A DNA stretch of 64,000 bases, taken from Candidatus Enterousia intestinigallinarum. Its GTDB lineage: Bacteria > Pseudomonadota > Alphaproteobacteria > Rs-D84. The notes beneath the pieces were generated by a model. It was given only the letters and a program-made list of their open reading frames with translations, was not told the origin of the DNA and made no database searches. Numbering within the stretch: position 1 is the stretch's first letter; each line of letters begins with the position of its first letter. The translations under genes and the position numbers were made by a program. Location: positions 682,001-746,000 of the forward strand of contig OX097180.1 of the NCBI GenBank assembly GCA_944407095.1, given 5' to 3'. Below, in pieces: positions 49,640 through 59,231 of the stretch.

Positions 49640-50728
49640 ATGCTGACATCTTTGTTTTTAGAACGTGGCGCGACATTTTTTGCCAGTGGTTGGACTCAGT
49701 TTGCGGCCGCGTTTGGATTGGCGTTTTTGATAATGCTGTTGTTTGGGCGCCCGTTTATAAATTTGATGCACAGAATCCAGAAAAAGGGTCAGCCGATAAG
49801 TGAAAATGTACCCGTTGAACACAGAAAAAAAGCCGGTACCCCGACAATGGGTGGTCTGTTGGTTGTGGCTGCAATTTTAATTCCCAGTATTTTATTTATG
49901 CCGCCGTCAAACCCGACTGGCTGGATAGCACTGTTGTCGCTGGTTATGTTTGGCGCAATCGGTTTTGTTGATGATTACAGAAAGGTTAAATCACAATCCA
50001 AAAAGGCCGCAAACGGTCTGTCGCCGGCAATACGCCTGTTGCTGGAAGGTCTTTGTGTAATTGTTCTGGCGTATTTGATAAATGGTACCATACCACTGTA
50101 TATTCCGGAATTGTCACTGGCGTTGCCGTTTGGAATAATTTTACCGCTGGGGATTTGGTATTATGTTTTCGCATATTTTGTAATCGCAGGCAGTGCAAAT
50201 GCCACAAACATAACGGACGGTCTGGACGGTATGTTGGCAAAACTGTATATGCCAGTTTTGGTTGTATTGGTGGTCGCACTGTATGGCGCAACACGTATCG
50301 GGTTTATGGATACGGTTATGTTCCTGCCCACGGCCAGTGGATTATATGCCGTGTTAGGTGCAGCGTTTGGCGCGGTGCTGGGATTCTTGTGGTTTAATGC
50401 AAAGCCGGCGTCGATATTTATGGGTGACGTTGGATCACTGGCATTGGGTGGATTTATGGGTACGGTCGCAATGCTGTTGAAATCCGAAATCATTATGGCC
50501 ATTGCGGCGGGTATGATGGTGCTGATACTACTGTCGTCATTTATCCAGACAATGTATTTCAAGGTATCGCGTAAAATTACCGGTACCGGTCGTCGCGTGT
50601 TCCTGCGTGCGCCACTGCACCACCATTTCGAAGAACTGGGGTGGCCAGAAACAAAGATTGTCGAACGATTCTTTATAATGTCGATACTATTTTCCGGATT
50701 GGCATTAGTATTGTTAAAGTTTGCGTAA
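49640..50728 (+). CDS. mraY: phospho-N-acetylmuramoyl-pentapeptide transferase
   Basis: 362 residues from the ATG at 49640, with GAAGGAGA ahead. Ten-helix polytopic enzyme. Diagnostic motifs: KAGTPTMGGL, FVDDYRKV, NATNITDGLDGM, FMGDVGSLALGG and LHHHFE. It makes lipid I at the inner membrane. A terminator follows, so it is separated transcriptionally from ftsW and murG; murD, normally next, is not here. Confidence 0.96.
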   Translation: MLTSLFLERGATFFASGWTQFAAAFGLAFLIMLLFGRPFINLMHRIQKKGQPISENVPVEHRKKAGTPTMGGLLVVAAILIPSILFMPPSNPTGWIALLSLVMFGAIGFVDDYRKVKSQSKKAANGLSPAIRLLLEGLCVIVLAYLINGTIPLYIPELSLALPFGIILPLGIWYYVFAYFVIAGSANATNITDGLDGMLAKLYMPVLVVLVVALYGATRIGFMDTVMFLPTASGLYAVLGAAFGAVLGFLWFNAKPASIFMGDVGSLALGGFMGTVAMLLKSEIIMAIAAGMMVLILLSSFIQTMYFKVSRKITGTGRRVFLRAPLHHHFEELGWPETKIVERFFIMSILFSGLALVLLKFA

Positions 50729-50729
50729 T

Positions 50730-50757
50730 AAAAAATCCCGCACAGTCGGGATTTTTT
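50730..50757 (+). terminator. terminator of mraY
   Basis: Stem AAAAATCCCG / CGGGATTTTT with loop CACAGT. Confidence 0.88.
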
Positions 50758-50798
50758 ATAAAAATATTTTCGCCAGTATATTTTCTTAAAAAAGATGG

Positions 50799-50804
50799 TA
50801 TAAT
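50799..50804 (+). promoter_or_regulatory. -10 box of ftsW, leaderless layout
   Basis: TATAAT 9 nt before the ATG at 50814, without a ribosome-binding site; the -35 is weak. Confidence 0.4.
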
Positions 50805-50813
50805 ATTCACGAA

Positions 50814-51950
50814 ATGCTACGAACCGAAGAAAGCAAACTTACCAGTTGGTATTTTGAAATAGACCGCAAACTGTTGGTCTATGTGCTGGTTATGATGGTA
50901 ATCAGTGTAATTTGTATGATTTCGGCCGGGTCTGTTGCGGCGGAACGTATCGGTCAGCCCTGGAATTATTATATTGTAAAGGCGATACCGTTCTATTTTA
51001 TCGGTGTCGCAACCCTGTTGGGCGCCAGTATGCTGAATACAAAGTGGGTTATGCGCATATCGTGGCTGAATGTGGCGGTTGGATTGCTGTTGCTGTTGGT
51101 GACGCTGGTTGCGCCGCATACTATAAATGGTTCTGACAGATTTGTGTCGCTGGGGTTTGCCAATGTTATGCCTGCGGATATTATGAAACCGGGTTTTATA
51201 ATAATCACGGCGTGGTTTTTGGCAAAAATGCGCGACGCATATGGTGACGATATATTCTTTAATCGCGAAGCGTGGCGGTTACGCTGGTTGTCGTGGTGGC
51301 CGTATCTGGGGGTGTTTTCGGCCGCGTTGCTGATAATCTTTTCCCATCCTGATTTGGGGACGGCATTGCTGTATCTGGCGGTGCTGTGTGCAATGCTGTT
51401 TATTTCCGGATTGCCACTGGTGATTATACCGGCAATCGCACTGGCGGGTTTTGGTTTGTTGACAATAGCGTTTTTCACAATGTCACACGTTCATAATCGT
51501 ATAATTTCGTTCTTTACCGGAACCGGCGATACGTACCAGGTGACACAATCTATTCAATCTATTCAAAACGGCGGTCTGTTTGGTCAGGGTGACGGTTCTT
51601 TTGTAAAACAGTCGCTGCCCGATGCGCACACGGACTTTATATTTGCGGCCGTGGCCGAAGATATGGGGGCGATATTGGCCTGTGTTCTGATAGTGTTTTT
51701 AATGATGGTATTGCGTCGGTTGATAGTCAATGCAACTGCCGCACGGGATAAGTTTGTGTTCTATGCAACGGGTGGTGCAGCGGCGCTGTTCGGAACCCAG
51801 GTGTGCATAAACCTGATGTCAACGCTGCATTTATTTGCGCCCAAGGGTATGACCCTGCCGTTTATTTCGTATGGGGGCAGTTCGTTGTTGTCGTTCTGTT
51901 TATTGTTCGGTATGATAATGGCGATTGTGCGCGAAGATAAATGGAAATAA
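50814..51950 (+). CDS. ftsW: SEDS peptidoglycan polymerase FtsW
   Basis: 378 residues, about ten membrane helices. SEDS signatures: FSHPDLGTALLY, DAHTDFIFAAVAEDMG (catalytic Asp region) and GMTLPFISYGGSS. The order before murG favours FtsW over RodA. It is the septal peptidoglycan glycosyltransferase. Starts without ribosome-binding site directly behind a -10 box; murG follows 28 bp later. Confidence 0.93.
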   Translation: MLRTEESKLTSWYFEIDRKLLVYVLVMMVISVICMISAGSVAAERIGQPWNYYIVKAIPFYFIGVATLLGASMLNTKWVMRISWLNVAVGLLLLLVTLVAPHTINGSDRFVSLGFANVMPADIMKPGFIIITAWFLAKMRDAYGDDIFFNREAWRLRWLSWWPYLGVFSAALLIIFSHPDLGTALLYLAVLCAMLFISGLPLVIIPAIALAGFGLLTIAFFTMSHVHNRIISFFTGTGDTYQVTQSIQSIQNGGLFGQGDGSFVKQSLPDAHTDFIFAAVAEDMGAILACVLIVFLMMVLRRLIVNATAARDKFVFYATGGAAALFGTQVCINLMSTLHLFAPKGMTLPFISYGGSSLLSFCLLFGMIMAIVREDKWK

Positions 51951-51978
51951 TATATAATTTATCTATGGGGTGTAAGAA

Positions 51979-53025
51979 ATGAAAATTTGGATTGCAACGG
52001 GTGGTACTGGTGGTCACGTTTTTCCGGCGTTGAGTGTTGCGACTGCATTGGCCGCGCGCGGGCACAAGATTATAATATCAACGGACGGACGCGTGCGTAA
52101 AATGGTTGCAGACGGCGCGCCGCGTGGCGCGCGTGTTGCGCGTGTTTGGGCGTCGGGGGTTGGCGCAAAAAGTCGTGCGCGACAAATTGCGGCACTGTCC
52201 AAGATTGCAGTGTCTGCGGCGTGGCTGACCCTGCGTTTTTGTTTTTCGCGCCCCGCGCGCGTGGTTGCGTTTGGGGGATATGCGTCCGTGGCGCCAGTGT
52301 TCGCAGCTCATCTGTGGCGGATTCCGACATACTTGCACGAACAAAATGCCGCTATTGGTCGCGCGAATAAGTTCACTATGCGTTGGGTCAAAACATTGAT
52401 GACCAGTTTTCCAACAGTTGACGGTGTTCCAAAAAATACATCCGCGCGTGTTGTATATACCGGTCTGCCAGTGCGGCGGGAATTTTTGGCCGCGGCTGGT
52501 GCGCCGTTGCCGGGGGCGTCAAAATTGCTGGTGACGGGTGGGTCTTTGGGGGCTCAGATTTTGGACGATGTTGTGCCGGCTGCAATTTTACAAATGAAAA
52601 ATAAAAAGATTTTCGTTACGCATCAGACGCGTCCTGAAAACGTGGCGCGTTTGCAAAAACTGTATGCCGACAATAAAATTCGCGCAAATGTGTTATCATT
52701 TATTCACGATATGGCGGGCGCAATAGTTGATGCTGATTTAGTCATAGGACGCAGCGGCGCCAGCACGGTTGTGGAATTAGAAACAATCGGTCGTGGCGCG
52801 ATACTGGTACCACTAAACATAAATCCAGACCAGGCAGCAAACGCGGACAGTTTTGCACGACTGGGTGGTGGATTTGCTGTACCCCAAGAAAAGTTCACAC
52901 CAAAATGGTTGGCGGCAACGTTGACGGATTTGTTTGATAATCCAATGCGTTTGGAAAAAATGGCAAAGAAGTCATTGGTTGCAAACAATGCTGTCGAAAT
53001 AATTTGTGATGAAGTGACAAAATAA
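51979..53025 (+). CDS. murG: UDP-GlcNAc transferase MurG
   Basis: 348 residues. N-terminal GGTGGH at 8-13, EQNAAIGRAN, then the C-terminal Rossmann half with VTGGSLGAQI, RSGASTVVELE and PLNINPDQAANA. It converts lipid I to lipid II at the cytoplasmic membrane. Follows ftsW closely. The family DDHQ motif is NPDQ here. Confidence 0.95.
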   Translation: MKIWIATGGTGGHVFPALSVATALAARGHKIIISTDGRVRKMVADGAPRGARVARVWASGVGAKSRARQIAALSKIAVSAAWLTLRFCFSRPARVVAFGGYASVAPVFAAHLWRIPTYLHEQNAAIGRANKFTMRWVKTLMTSFPTVDGVPKNTSARVVYTGLPVRREFLAAAGAPLPGASKLLVTGGSLGAQILDDVVPAAILQMKNKKIFVTHQTRPENVARLQKLYADNKIRANVLSFIHDMAGAIVDADLVIGRSGASTVVELETIGRGAILVPLNINPDQAANADSFARLGGGFAVPQEKFTPKWLAATLTDLFDNPMRLEKMAKKSLVANNAVEIICDEVTK

Positions 53026-53097
53026 TCAATATATGCATTTTTCTGCTTGCCTGCGATTCGTCATTTGTTCTATGATGTAATCAGGAAGGAAAGGAAA

Positions 53098-54549
53098 ATG
53101 CGTCATATTGCAATCTCTGTAATATCGCTGTTTATTGTATTACCGGCGTCTGCGGCCGCGCGTTTGCCGGTTGTGAATCTGGCGGCGGGTGGGGTTTCCG
53201 CACGTGCCGCATTTGGTGAAGATGTTACCGAAAAATCAACCAGTGCACCTTCAAAACGGGTGCAGCCAGTTGTCGCATCTAATACACAGGGTGCTTCGGC
53301 GGGTGACGCTGTAAAATCTGAAAAATCAAATCGTAATGTTGTTGCGCGTGCCGCTGCGCCACGTGCATCTGTTGTAACTGCCAAGCCAGTACAAACAGAC
53401 AGTGGGGAACAAATTATTGCGTCGGCGGATGTTTTATCACCGCGCAGACCCAGTGCTGATTTATGGGCGCGTACATCCAGTGTGTCAAACACGTCTGATG
53501 AAATTGTGCCGTTGCGTTTGCCGACACCTGATGAATTTGCTGTGTTTCGCTCCGACAGTGTTTTACCCGAAGAAAGTTTAGATTCTAAACCAAGTGACGC
53601 GTCGCCGCGTGTCGCATCAACTGTTTCGGTGCCTGCATCTGATGTTCGTGCGCGTTCGGCGTCTGTTGCACAAACGGCGTCGGCGCCATTGTCTGAATTA
53701 GATGCACAGATTGCGCGTCTTAATGAATTACAGCGTCGCGCGGACGAAAGTGTTCGTGATGATGTGATTGCGCCAGCGGCGCCACGTGTTGTGTCTGAAA
53801 CACGTGGGGTTGTTTCGCGGCCTGTCACTGTTGCACGTTCGGCAAATGATGAGCCAGCTGTTGCGGCGCGCAGTACAACGGATGAAGATGTAAAGTTGTC
53901 GCGTATGGTTGTGCCGATGGATGACCTGTCGGACGATGTTGTTGTGCGTGCAGTTCAGCGTGCGGAATCGCCGCGGATTGCCACCGTACGTAATGATATG
54001 ACACAAATGAGCCCCAGTGAACTGCGTCGCGCGTTTAGAAAAACGTTTTTGTCGGAAAACAAGCATCTGTCCACATTTCAGATTGATGACCGTTTTGACG
54101 TGGCCAGTGATATGACCGCAAATGCGGCCGGGTTCACGTCCGCCCGTGATTTGTCCGAAGCGGGTGGAATCCGCCCATTGGAAATCAAGATTAAATTCCG
54201 TAATGAAGATGCGGCCTTGTCGCGTGACAATTATAATTTGTTGACTGAATATGCGGGTATTGTTTTAAGCAATCCGACCCGTGCGGTTCAGGTTTCTATA
54301 CCGCAAAATGTCACCACTGACAGCGATGCACGCAAATTGGCGGCGCGCCGTTTGGCGATAATAGAACAGGTGCTGCGTGATAACGGAATATCTGAACAGC
54401 GTATTTTGCCCGTTCTGTCCCAGCGTGACGAAGAAGGTTTGGTTTTGCGTATGATTTCGCTGGACCAGTATGAAACACTGACCAAGCAGCAGCGCGATAT
54501 ATTCGGCGATACGGTCAGCAAGAAAACGTATAGAAGTATGTCTTGGTAA
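53098..54549 (+). CDS. secreted protein with OmpA-like C-terminal domain
   Basis: 483 residues from the ATG at 53098, behind AGGAAGGAAAGG. Signal peptide about 1-20. The long N-terminal part (to about 300) is low complexity, rich in Ala, Val, Ser and Arg (VVARAAAPRASVV, VSRPVTVARS), with a coiled coil (LDAQIARLNELQRRADES). The C-terminal ~110 residues look like a divergent OmpA/MotB peptidoglycan-binding domain: SRDNYNLLTEYAGIV, DARKLAARRLAIIEQVLRDN. It would link envelope layers. It overlaps the comF frame. Confidence 0.72.
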   Translation: MRHIAISVISLFIVLPASAAARLPVVNLAAGGVSARAAFGEDVTEKSTSAPSKRVQPVVASNTQGASAGDAVKSEKSNRNVVARAAAPRASVVTAKPVQTDSGEQIIASADVLSPRRPSADLWARTSSVSNTSDEIVPLRLPTPDEFAVFRSDSVLPEESLDSKPSDASPRVASTVSVPASDVRARSASVAQTASAPLSELDAQIARLNELQRRADESVRDDVIAPAAPRVVSETRGVVSRPVTVARSANDEPAVAARSTTDEDVKLSRMVVPMDDLSDDVVVRAVQRAESPRIATVRNDMTQMSPSELRRAFRKTFLSENKHLSTFQIDDRFDVASDMTANAAGFTSARDLSEAGGIRPLEIKIKFRNEDAALSRDNYNLLTEYAGIVLSNPTRAVQVSIPQNVTTDSDARKLAARRLAIIEQVLRDNGISEQRILPVLSQRDEEGLVLRMISLDQYETLTKQQRDIFGDTVSKKTYRSMSW

Positions 54550-55301
54550 ATCAGATTGTAAAACGCGCGGGAAAAATGATTTTGGATACCGCGCGTTTTT
54601 CTATTGAATTTTTATTTCCTGCATCGTGCCCGTTGTGTGGTTCGCGTGTTTCAACAAATGGTGAATTATGTGCCGACTGTTGGGCGGCATTTAACTGGAT
54701 TAGTGCACCACGGTGTGTCAAGTGCGGATATCCGTTTCCTGCAAATTTGGATTTGGGTGCGGCACCACTTTGTCCGAATTGTGCCAGTGGTGATTGTGTG
54801 TTGGATTTAATTCGCAGTGCGTGTGTGTATGACGCCGCATCGCGGGCAGCCGTATTGCCGTTTAAGCACGCCGGCCGAATCCGCTATTCGACATTTATGT
54901 CACGTGCAATGATTTGGGCGTTGCGTGATACGAATATTTCGCCCGATGTCGTTATGCCAGTACCGCTGGCGTACAGACGTTTGTTTCATCGCGGATATAA
55001 CCAGTCGACATTACTGGCGCGTCCGATTGCACGTGCACTTGATGTGCCGATGGATTTGGACAGTGTTCATCGTATATATCGTCCAGATATGGGGCATAAA
55101 AGCGCATCTCAACGTGCTGAAAATATACGTGGAGTATTTCAAGTAGTGTGTCCTGACAAAATTCGTGGACGTAAAATATTGTTGGTTGATGATGTTATGA
55201 CAACGGGTGCGACATTTGCGGAATTGCACCGTGTTTTAATGCGTGCGGGTGCCGCGGCCGTATATGGTGTTACATTTTGTCGCGTTGCCCACGCAATATA
55301 A
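54543..55301 (+). CDS. comF: ComF-family phosphoribosyltransferase
   Basis: 252 residues if the TTG at 54543 is used, overlapping the previous stop; the ATG at 54576 (241 residues) is the main alternative. An N-terminal zinc finger has CPLC, CADC, CVKC and CPNC pairs, followed by the PRTase domain with VMPVPLAYRRLFHRGYNQ and the PRPP loop ILLVDDVMTTGAT. ComF proteins are linked to natural competence and DNA uptake; no other competence gene is seen here. Confidence 0.9.
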   Translation: MVNQIVKRAGKMILDTARFSIEFLFPASCPLCGSRVSTNGELCADCWAAFNWISAPRCVKCGYPFPANLDLGAAPLCPNCASGDCVLDLIRSACVYDAASRAAVLPFKHAGRIRYSTFMSRAMIWALRDTNISPDVVMPVPLAYRRLFHRGYNQSTLLARPIARALDVPMDLDSVHRIYRPDMGHKSASQRAENIRGVFQVVCPDKIRGRKILLVDDVMTTGATFAELHRVLMRAGAAAVYGVTFCRVAHAI

Positions 55302-55306
55302 GTTGT

Positions 55307-55714
55307 TTAATTTATGTTCTGATTGTGTTCGTTCATAAATGTTTTCAGCATATGTTGGCTGTGGCTGTTATATTCCTGCTGAATGATTTTCTTGGAACAC
55401 AGAGCCAGCAATGTTTCCAACTTTTCCGCCATTGTCAGTGTTGATATTTTTTTCTGGCGCGGGTTCGCGGGTTTGCGGTCAAATATGGGTTTTATTGCGC
55501 GTGCAATCATTTCGTCATCAATATACAGTTCATATGCAACATAACTGTTTTTCGGGTCGGTGTGCGAATAGTAACTGCATAAATCGATATATGTTTCTTC
55601 GCCATTTTCATCAGGAATAGTAAAACTGTACACTGACATAGTTTTACTGTTTTCAACAGAAACAAATCTGTTTGGTATCAAGGTATAAAGCGTATAAAAC
55701 AAAATATCATTCAT
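55307..55714 (-). CDS. small protein of unknown function with palindrome-controlled promoter
   Basis: 135 residues from the ATG at 55714; the frame continues six codons upstream across the palindrome. Soluble, with an N-terminal hydrophobic beta segment and a C-terminal helix (TMAEKLETLLALCSKK). No family was recognised. It has a good promoter of its own, convergent with comF. Confidence 0.6.
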   Translation of the reverse strand: MNDILFYTLYTLIPNRFVSVENSKTMSVYSFTIPDENGEETYIDLCSYYSHTDPKNSYVAYELYIDDEMIARAIKPIFDRKPANPRQKKISTLTMAEKLETLLALCSKKIIQQEYNSHSQHMLKTFMNEHNQNIN

Positions 55715-55716
55715 AA

Positions 55717-55752
55717 TGATAATTATCATATTACAAATATTGCTTTTGTCAA
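55717..55752 (-). promoter_or_regulatory. promoter with overlapping 12-bp dyad
   Basis: Minus strand TTGACA (55747-55752), 16-bp spacer, TATGAT (55725-55730). The perfect dyad TGATAATTATCA (55717-55728) overlaps the -10 box and start region, as a repressor site would. Confidence 0.5.
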
Positions 55753-55770
55753 GACAAGTATAACAATGCC

Positions 55771-55798
55771 TTGAATTTTGTTTTTTATCTGGTACGAT
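55771..55798 (+). promoter_or_regulatory. predicted promoter of valS
   Basis: TTGAAT (55771-55776), 16-bp spacer, TACGAT (55793-55798). Confidence 0.45.
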
Positions 55799-55828
55799 TT
55801 ATCGGTATTTAATTTATGGGATAAAACG

Positions 55829-58237
55829 ATGAACATAGAACTGGGTAAAAACATAAACACGCGTGAAATGGAAACCAAGATTCAGGAATTTTGGGATTCT
55901 AATAATTTCTGGGACAATGATGTAAAATCGGGCAAGGAACCATTTTGTGTAATGATGCCGCCACCGAACGTGACGGGCAATTTGCATATGGGGCACGCGT
56001 TGGACAATGTTTTGACGGACATTATTTGCCGGTACAAGCGTATGTGTGGCTATGATGTTTTGTGGCAGCCGGGAACCGACCACGCGTCCATTGCGACCCA
56101 GTTGTTGGTGGAACGTGACCTGTCAAAGCGTGGAATAAATCCGCGTTCACTGTCCAAAGAAGAATTGTTAAAAACCGCCTGGGCGTGGAAGGCGGAAAAG
56201 GGTGGTCAAATAGTTCACCAGTTGCATACCTTGGGCGTGACGCCGGTGTGGGGACGTGAACGCTTTACAATGGACGAAGGTCTGTCGCGCGCGGTTACAA
56301 AACTGTTTGTAAAGATGTATAACGAAGGCATAATTTATCGTGCCAAGCGTTTAGTCAACTGGTGCCCAAAACAACAAACGTCCGTATCGGATTTAGAGGT
56401 TGAAACCCGCGAAGAGCACGGCAAATTCTATTACTTTAATTATCCGTTGGTTGATGGTGGTGTTATTGAAATTGCAACCACGCGCCCAGAAACGCTGTTT
56501 GGTGACCAGGCAATCGCCGTTCATCCGGAAAATGAAAAGTTAAAGCATCTGATTGGACGTCGTGCGATAATACCGCTGACCGATATAGAAATACCAATTA
56601 TTGGTGACGAGCACGCAGATCCGGACAAGGGCACTGGTGCTGTTAAAATTACCCCGGCGCACGATTTTGATGACTGGGAGGTTGGGGTTCGTCACAATCT
56701 GACACCGGTATGCATATTGACCCCCGATGCCAAGTTAAACGATAATCCTGTTGTTCCGGAAAAATATCGCGGTATGGACAGATTTACTGCACGTGCCGAA
56801 ATAGTACGGGATATAGATGCGGCGGGGCTGTTGGTGAAAATAGAAGACAAGGTTATCCCGACGCCATATTCTGAACGTGGTGGGGTGGTTGTTGAACCGT
56901 ATCTGACCGACCAGTGGTTTGTTGATACGTCGAAATTGGCACCCGATGCAATTCGTGTTGTTGAATCTGGGTTGATAAAATTTATGCCGGAACACCGCTA
57001 TAATTTGTATATGTCGTGGATGCACGATATCCGCCAGTGGCCGATTTCGCGCCAGTTGTGGTGGGGGCATCGGATTCCGGCCTGGTACGATGCCGACGGC
57101 AATGTATATGTTGCCGAAACAGAAGCCGATGCTATAAAGCAGGCCGGCGGTAAAGAACTGACACGTGATAATGACGTTTTGGATACGTGGTTTTCATCTG
57201 CGCTGTGGCCGTTTTCAACATTGGGTTGGCCGGAAGATACACCAGAACTGAAAAAATATTATCCGACAGATTTGTTGTACACTGGTGCGGACATAATATT
57301 CTTTTGGGTTGCGCGTATGATAATGATGGGAATGTACGTTATGGGCGACGTTCCGTTCAGAACGGTGAATTTCCACGGCCTGGTGCGTGATTCCAAGGGT
57401 CAAAAAATGTCCAAGACCAAGGGCAATGGCACAGATCCGTTGACGGCCGTTGACAAGTTTGGTGCGGACGCATTGCGCTATTGGGTTGCAACCGCGCCGA
57501 TTGGAACGGATTTGCGTTACAGTGATGACGAAGTTAAACGTGGTTCCAAACTGTTGACCAAGTTATGGAATGCGGCTAAATACGTTTTGATGAATCTGAC
57601 GGATTTTGAACCAGACACTGCGCCCCAGATTGCGATTGAAAATCGTTTTATCGAAGACCGTTGGGTTTTATCTGAATTAAACAAAACAATTGCCGAGGTT
57701 CGCAGACACCTGGACAAATATGATAATTATAATTCACGCGCGGCCATAGACACGTTCTTTTACGATGTGTTCTGTGACCAGTATTTGGAATTTATCAAGG
57801 ACAGATTCTGGTCGCCGGAAAAATACAGTGCACAGTCCAAGATTGCCGCACAATGGACTTTGTTTGAGGTTCTGCGTGCCGTCATTGGTCTGTACGCGCC
57901 GTTTATTCCGTTCCAGACCGAAGAATTATGGCAGAAAATTTATAAACCGTACGAAGGCGGCCAAACATTGCACTTGACGGCGTATCCGGCGGTTGATTTG
58001 GCGCGTGATACGGATGTGTCACAAATGCAAATCGCACTGGATATATTGAAAAATATTCGTGGTCTGCGTACTGAACGCAAGGTTGGCAATGGCGCCAAAC
58101 TAGAAACATTGACCATACCGGCCGAAACACCGGCGGCGTTGCACGGATTGATTAAATCTGCCGCGCGTGCAAATAACGTTGTGCTGGGTGATGCGATTGA
58201 CTTTGTTGTTGCGCAAATGCCGACCAAGGGTGAATAA
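55829..58237 (+). CDS. valS: valyl-tRNA synthetase
   Basis: 802 residues from the ATG at 55829. Class I synthetase: HIGH box NLHMGHA in PPPNVTGNLHMGHAL, editing-domain segments (TTRPETLFGDQA), and KMSKTKGN. It is clearly shorter than the 950-residue E. coli protein and ends at about the anticodon-binding domain; the usual C-terminal coiled-coil arm seems absent. The thioesterase gene starts at the base after its stop. Confidence 0.95.
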   Translation: MNIELGKNINTREMETKIQEFWDSNNFWDNDVKSGKEPFCVMMPPPNVTGNLHMGHALDNVLTDIICRYKRMCGYDVLWQPGTDHASIATQLLVERDLSKRGINPRSLSKEELLKTAWAWKAEKGGQIVHQLHTLGVTPVWGRERFTMDEGLSRAVTKLFVKMYNEGIIYRAKRLVNWCPKQQTSVSDLEVETREEHGKFYYFNYPLVDGGVIEIATTRPETLFGDQAIAVHPENEKLKHLIGRRAIIPLTDIEIPIIGDEHADPDKGTGAVKITPAHDFDDWEVGVRHNLTPVCILTPDAKLNDNPVVPEKYRGMDRFTARAEIVRDIDAAGLLVKIEDKVIPTPYSERGGVVVEPYLTDQWFVDTSKLAPDAIRVVESGLIKFMPEHRYNLYMSWMHDIRQWPISRQLWWGHRIPAWYDADGNVYVAETEADAIKQAGGKELTRDNDVLDTWFSSALWPFSTLGWPEDTPELKKYYPTDLLYTGADIIFFWVARMIMMGMYVMGDVPFRTVNFHGLVRDSKGQKMSKTKGNGTDPLTAVDKFGADALRYWVATAPIGTDLRYSDDEVKRGSKLLTKLWNAAKYVLMNLTDFEPDTAPQIAIENRFIEDRWVLSELNKTIAEVRRHLDKYDNYNSRAAIDTFFYDVFCDQYLEFIKDRFWSPEKYSAQSKIAAQWTLFEVLRAVIGLYAPFIPFQTEELWQKIYKPYEGGQTLHLTAYPAVDLARDTDVSQMQIALDILKNIRGLRTERKVGNGAKLETLTIPAETPAALHGLIKSAARANNVVLGDAIDFVVAQMPTKGE

Positions 58238-58966
58238 ATGACGGAAAAACTGATTGAAAAGCGTGTTCTGCAGGCATACCAATGTGACCGGTATGGTTAT
58301 GTTCGTCCGCTGATTTTGATGAACGAATTACAGGGCGTTGCCGATACGCACGCAGAACGCCTGGGGTGTGGGCGTACATACCTGTTGGAACATAATATGG
58401 CGTGGGTGGTTACGCATTACCTGGTGGATATTTTGGAAATCCCACGCGAAGGCGAAGAGTTGTCGTTTATCACGTGGCCGTCGGCGCACGATGTGTTGCG
58501 TGCCACCCGTGATTTCGAAGTTCGCGGTGCTGATAATCGTCTGTTGGTGCGTGCAACGTCTCAGTGGATTTTGATTGATATGACGCGTCGTCGGCCACTG
58601 CGTTTGGATGAAAACTTGCCGCATTGGGAAATTATACCAGAACGTGCGTGGGATGTGGCGTTTGAAAAGTTTCCTGATTTTGCGCCGACCAAGACGCATA
58701 CTATGAAATGCCGCTTTGACGATATTGACGTGAATCAGCATATAAACAATGCGGTTTATGCGGTGTGGGCGACTGAAAGTGTTGGCTATGTATATCGTAA
58801 CCAGCACAAATTAAAGCGTATAGAATTAAATTTCAAAAAAGAAATCAGTCCCGATACACCAGAAATTATGGTAGATGTTGCGATAGACGGTTTGACCAGT
58901 CATCATAAAATCCGTACCGGCGATATTGAACACGCCGCCGTCGTATGTACGTGGGAAGAATTATAA
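58238..58966 (+). CDS. acyl-ACP thioesterase
   Basis: 242 residues, double hotdog fold of the FatA/FatB-type bacterial thioesterases. Visible are YGYVRPLILMNELQGVADTHA in the first hotdog and DIDVNQHINNAVYAVW in the second, the latter with the active-site Asn/His. It hydrolyses acyl-ACP to free fatty acids. The gene directly abuts valS and ends in a terminator. Confidence 0.87.
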   Translation: MTEKLIEKRVLQAYQCDRYGYVRPLILMNELQGVADTHAERLGCGRTYLLEHNMAWVVTHYLVDILEIPREGEELSFITWPSAHDVLRATRDFEVRGADNRLLVRATSQWILIDMTRRRPLRLDENLPHWEIIPERAWDVAFEKFPDFAPTKTHTMKCRFDDIDVNQHINNAVYAVWATESVGYVYRNQHKLKRIELNFKKEISPDTPEIMVDVAIDGLTSHHKIRTGDIEHAAVVCTWEEL

Positions 58967-58970
58967 TATG

Positions 58971-58997
58971 AATGCCCGTGTTGCGGGCATTTTTTTA
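58971..58997 (+). terminator. rho-independent terminator
   Basis: Stem AATGCCCG / CGGGCATT with loop TGTTG, then a T run. It lies at the stop of the convergent XRE gene. Confidence 0.85.
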
Positions 58998-59219
58998 TTT
59001 ATTACGCCGACGTGCAAACATCATAACAAACCCGTAATAAAACAGTTTTTCTAATATGTGCGCGGGTAGTAATTGTTTACCACGTTCATACCGCGCAAAT
59101 TGTTTTTGTTCAATACCAAACATTTTTGCAGCATCATAACGTTTTAATTTAGCACTGCGCCGTGCGTCACGTAATAAACGTGCAAAATATGCATTGTCTG
59201 CCAATATAGTTGATGGCAT
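58995..59219 (-). CDS. XRE-family helix-turn-helix regulator
   Basis: 74 residues with one HTH_3 domain: FARLLRDARRSAKLKRYDAAKMFGIEQKQFARYERG, typical Cro/C1 spacing. Very small, DNA-binding domain only. A strong AAAGGAGGA ribosome-binding site precedes the ATG. A hairpin followed by T's lies in its leader. Confidence 0.85.
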   Translation of the reverse strand: MPSTILADNAYFARLLRDARRSAKLKRYDAAKMFGIEQKQFARYERGKQLLPAHILEKLFYYGFVMMFARRRNK

Positions 59220-59231
59220 TTAGTCCTCCTT

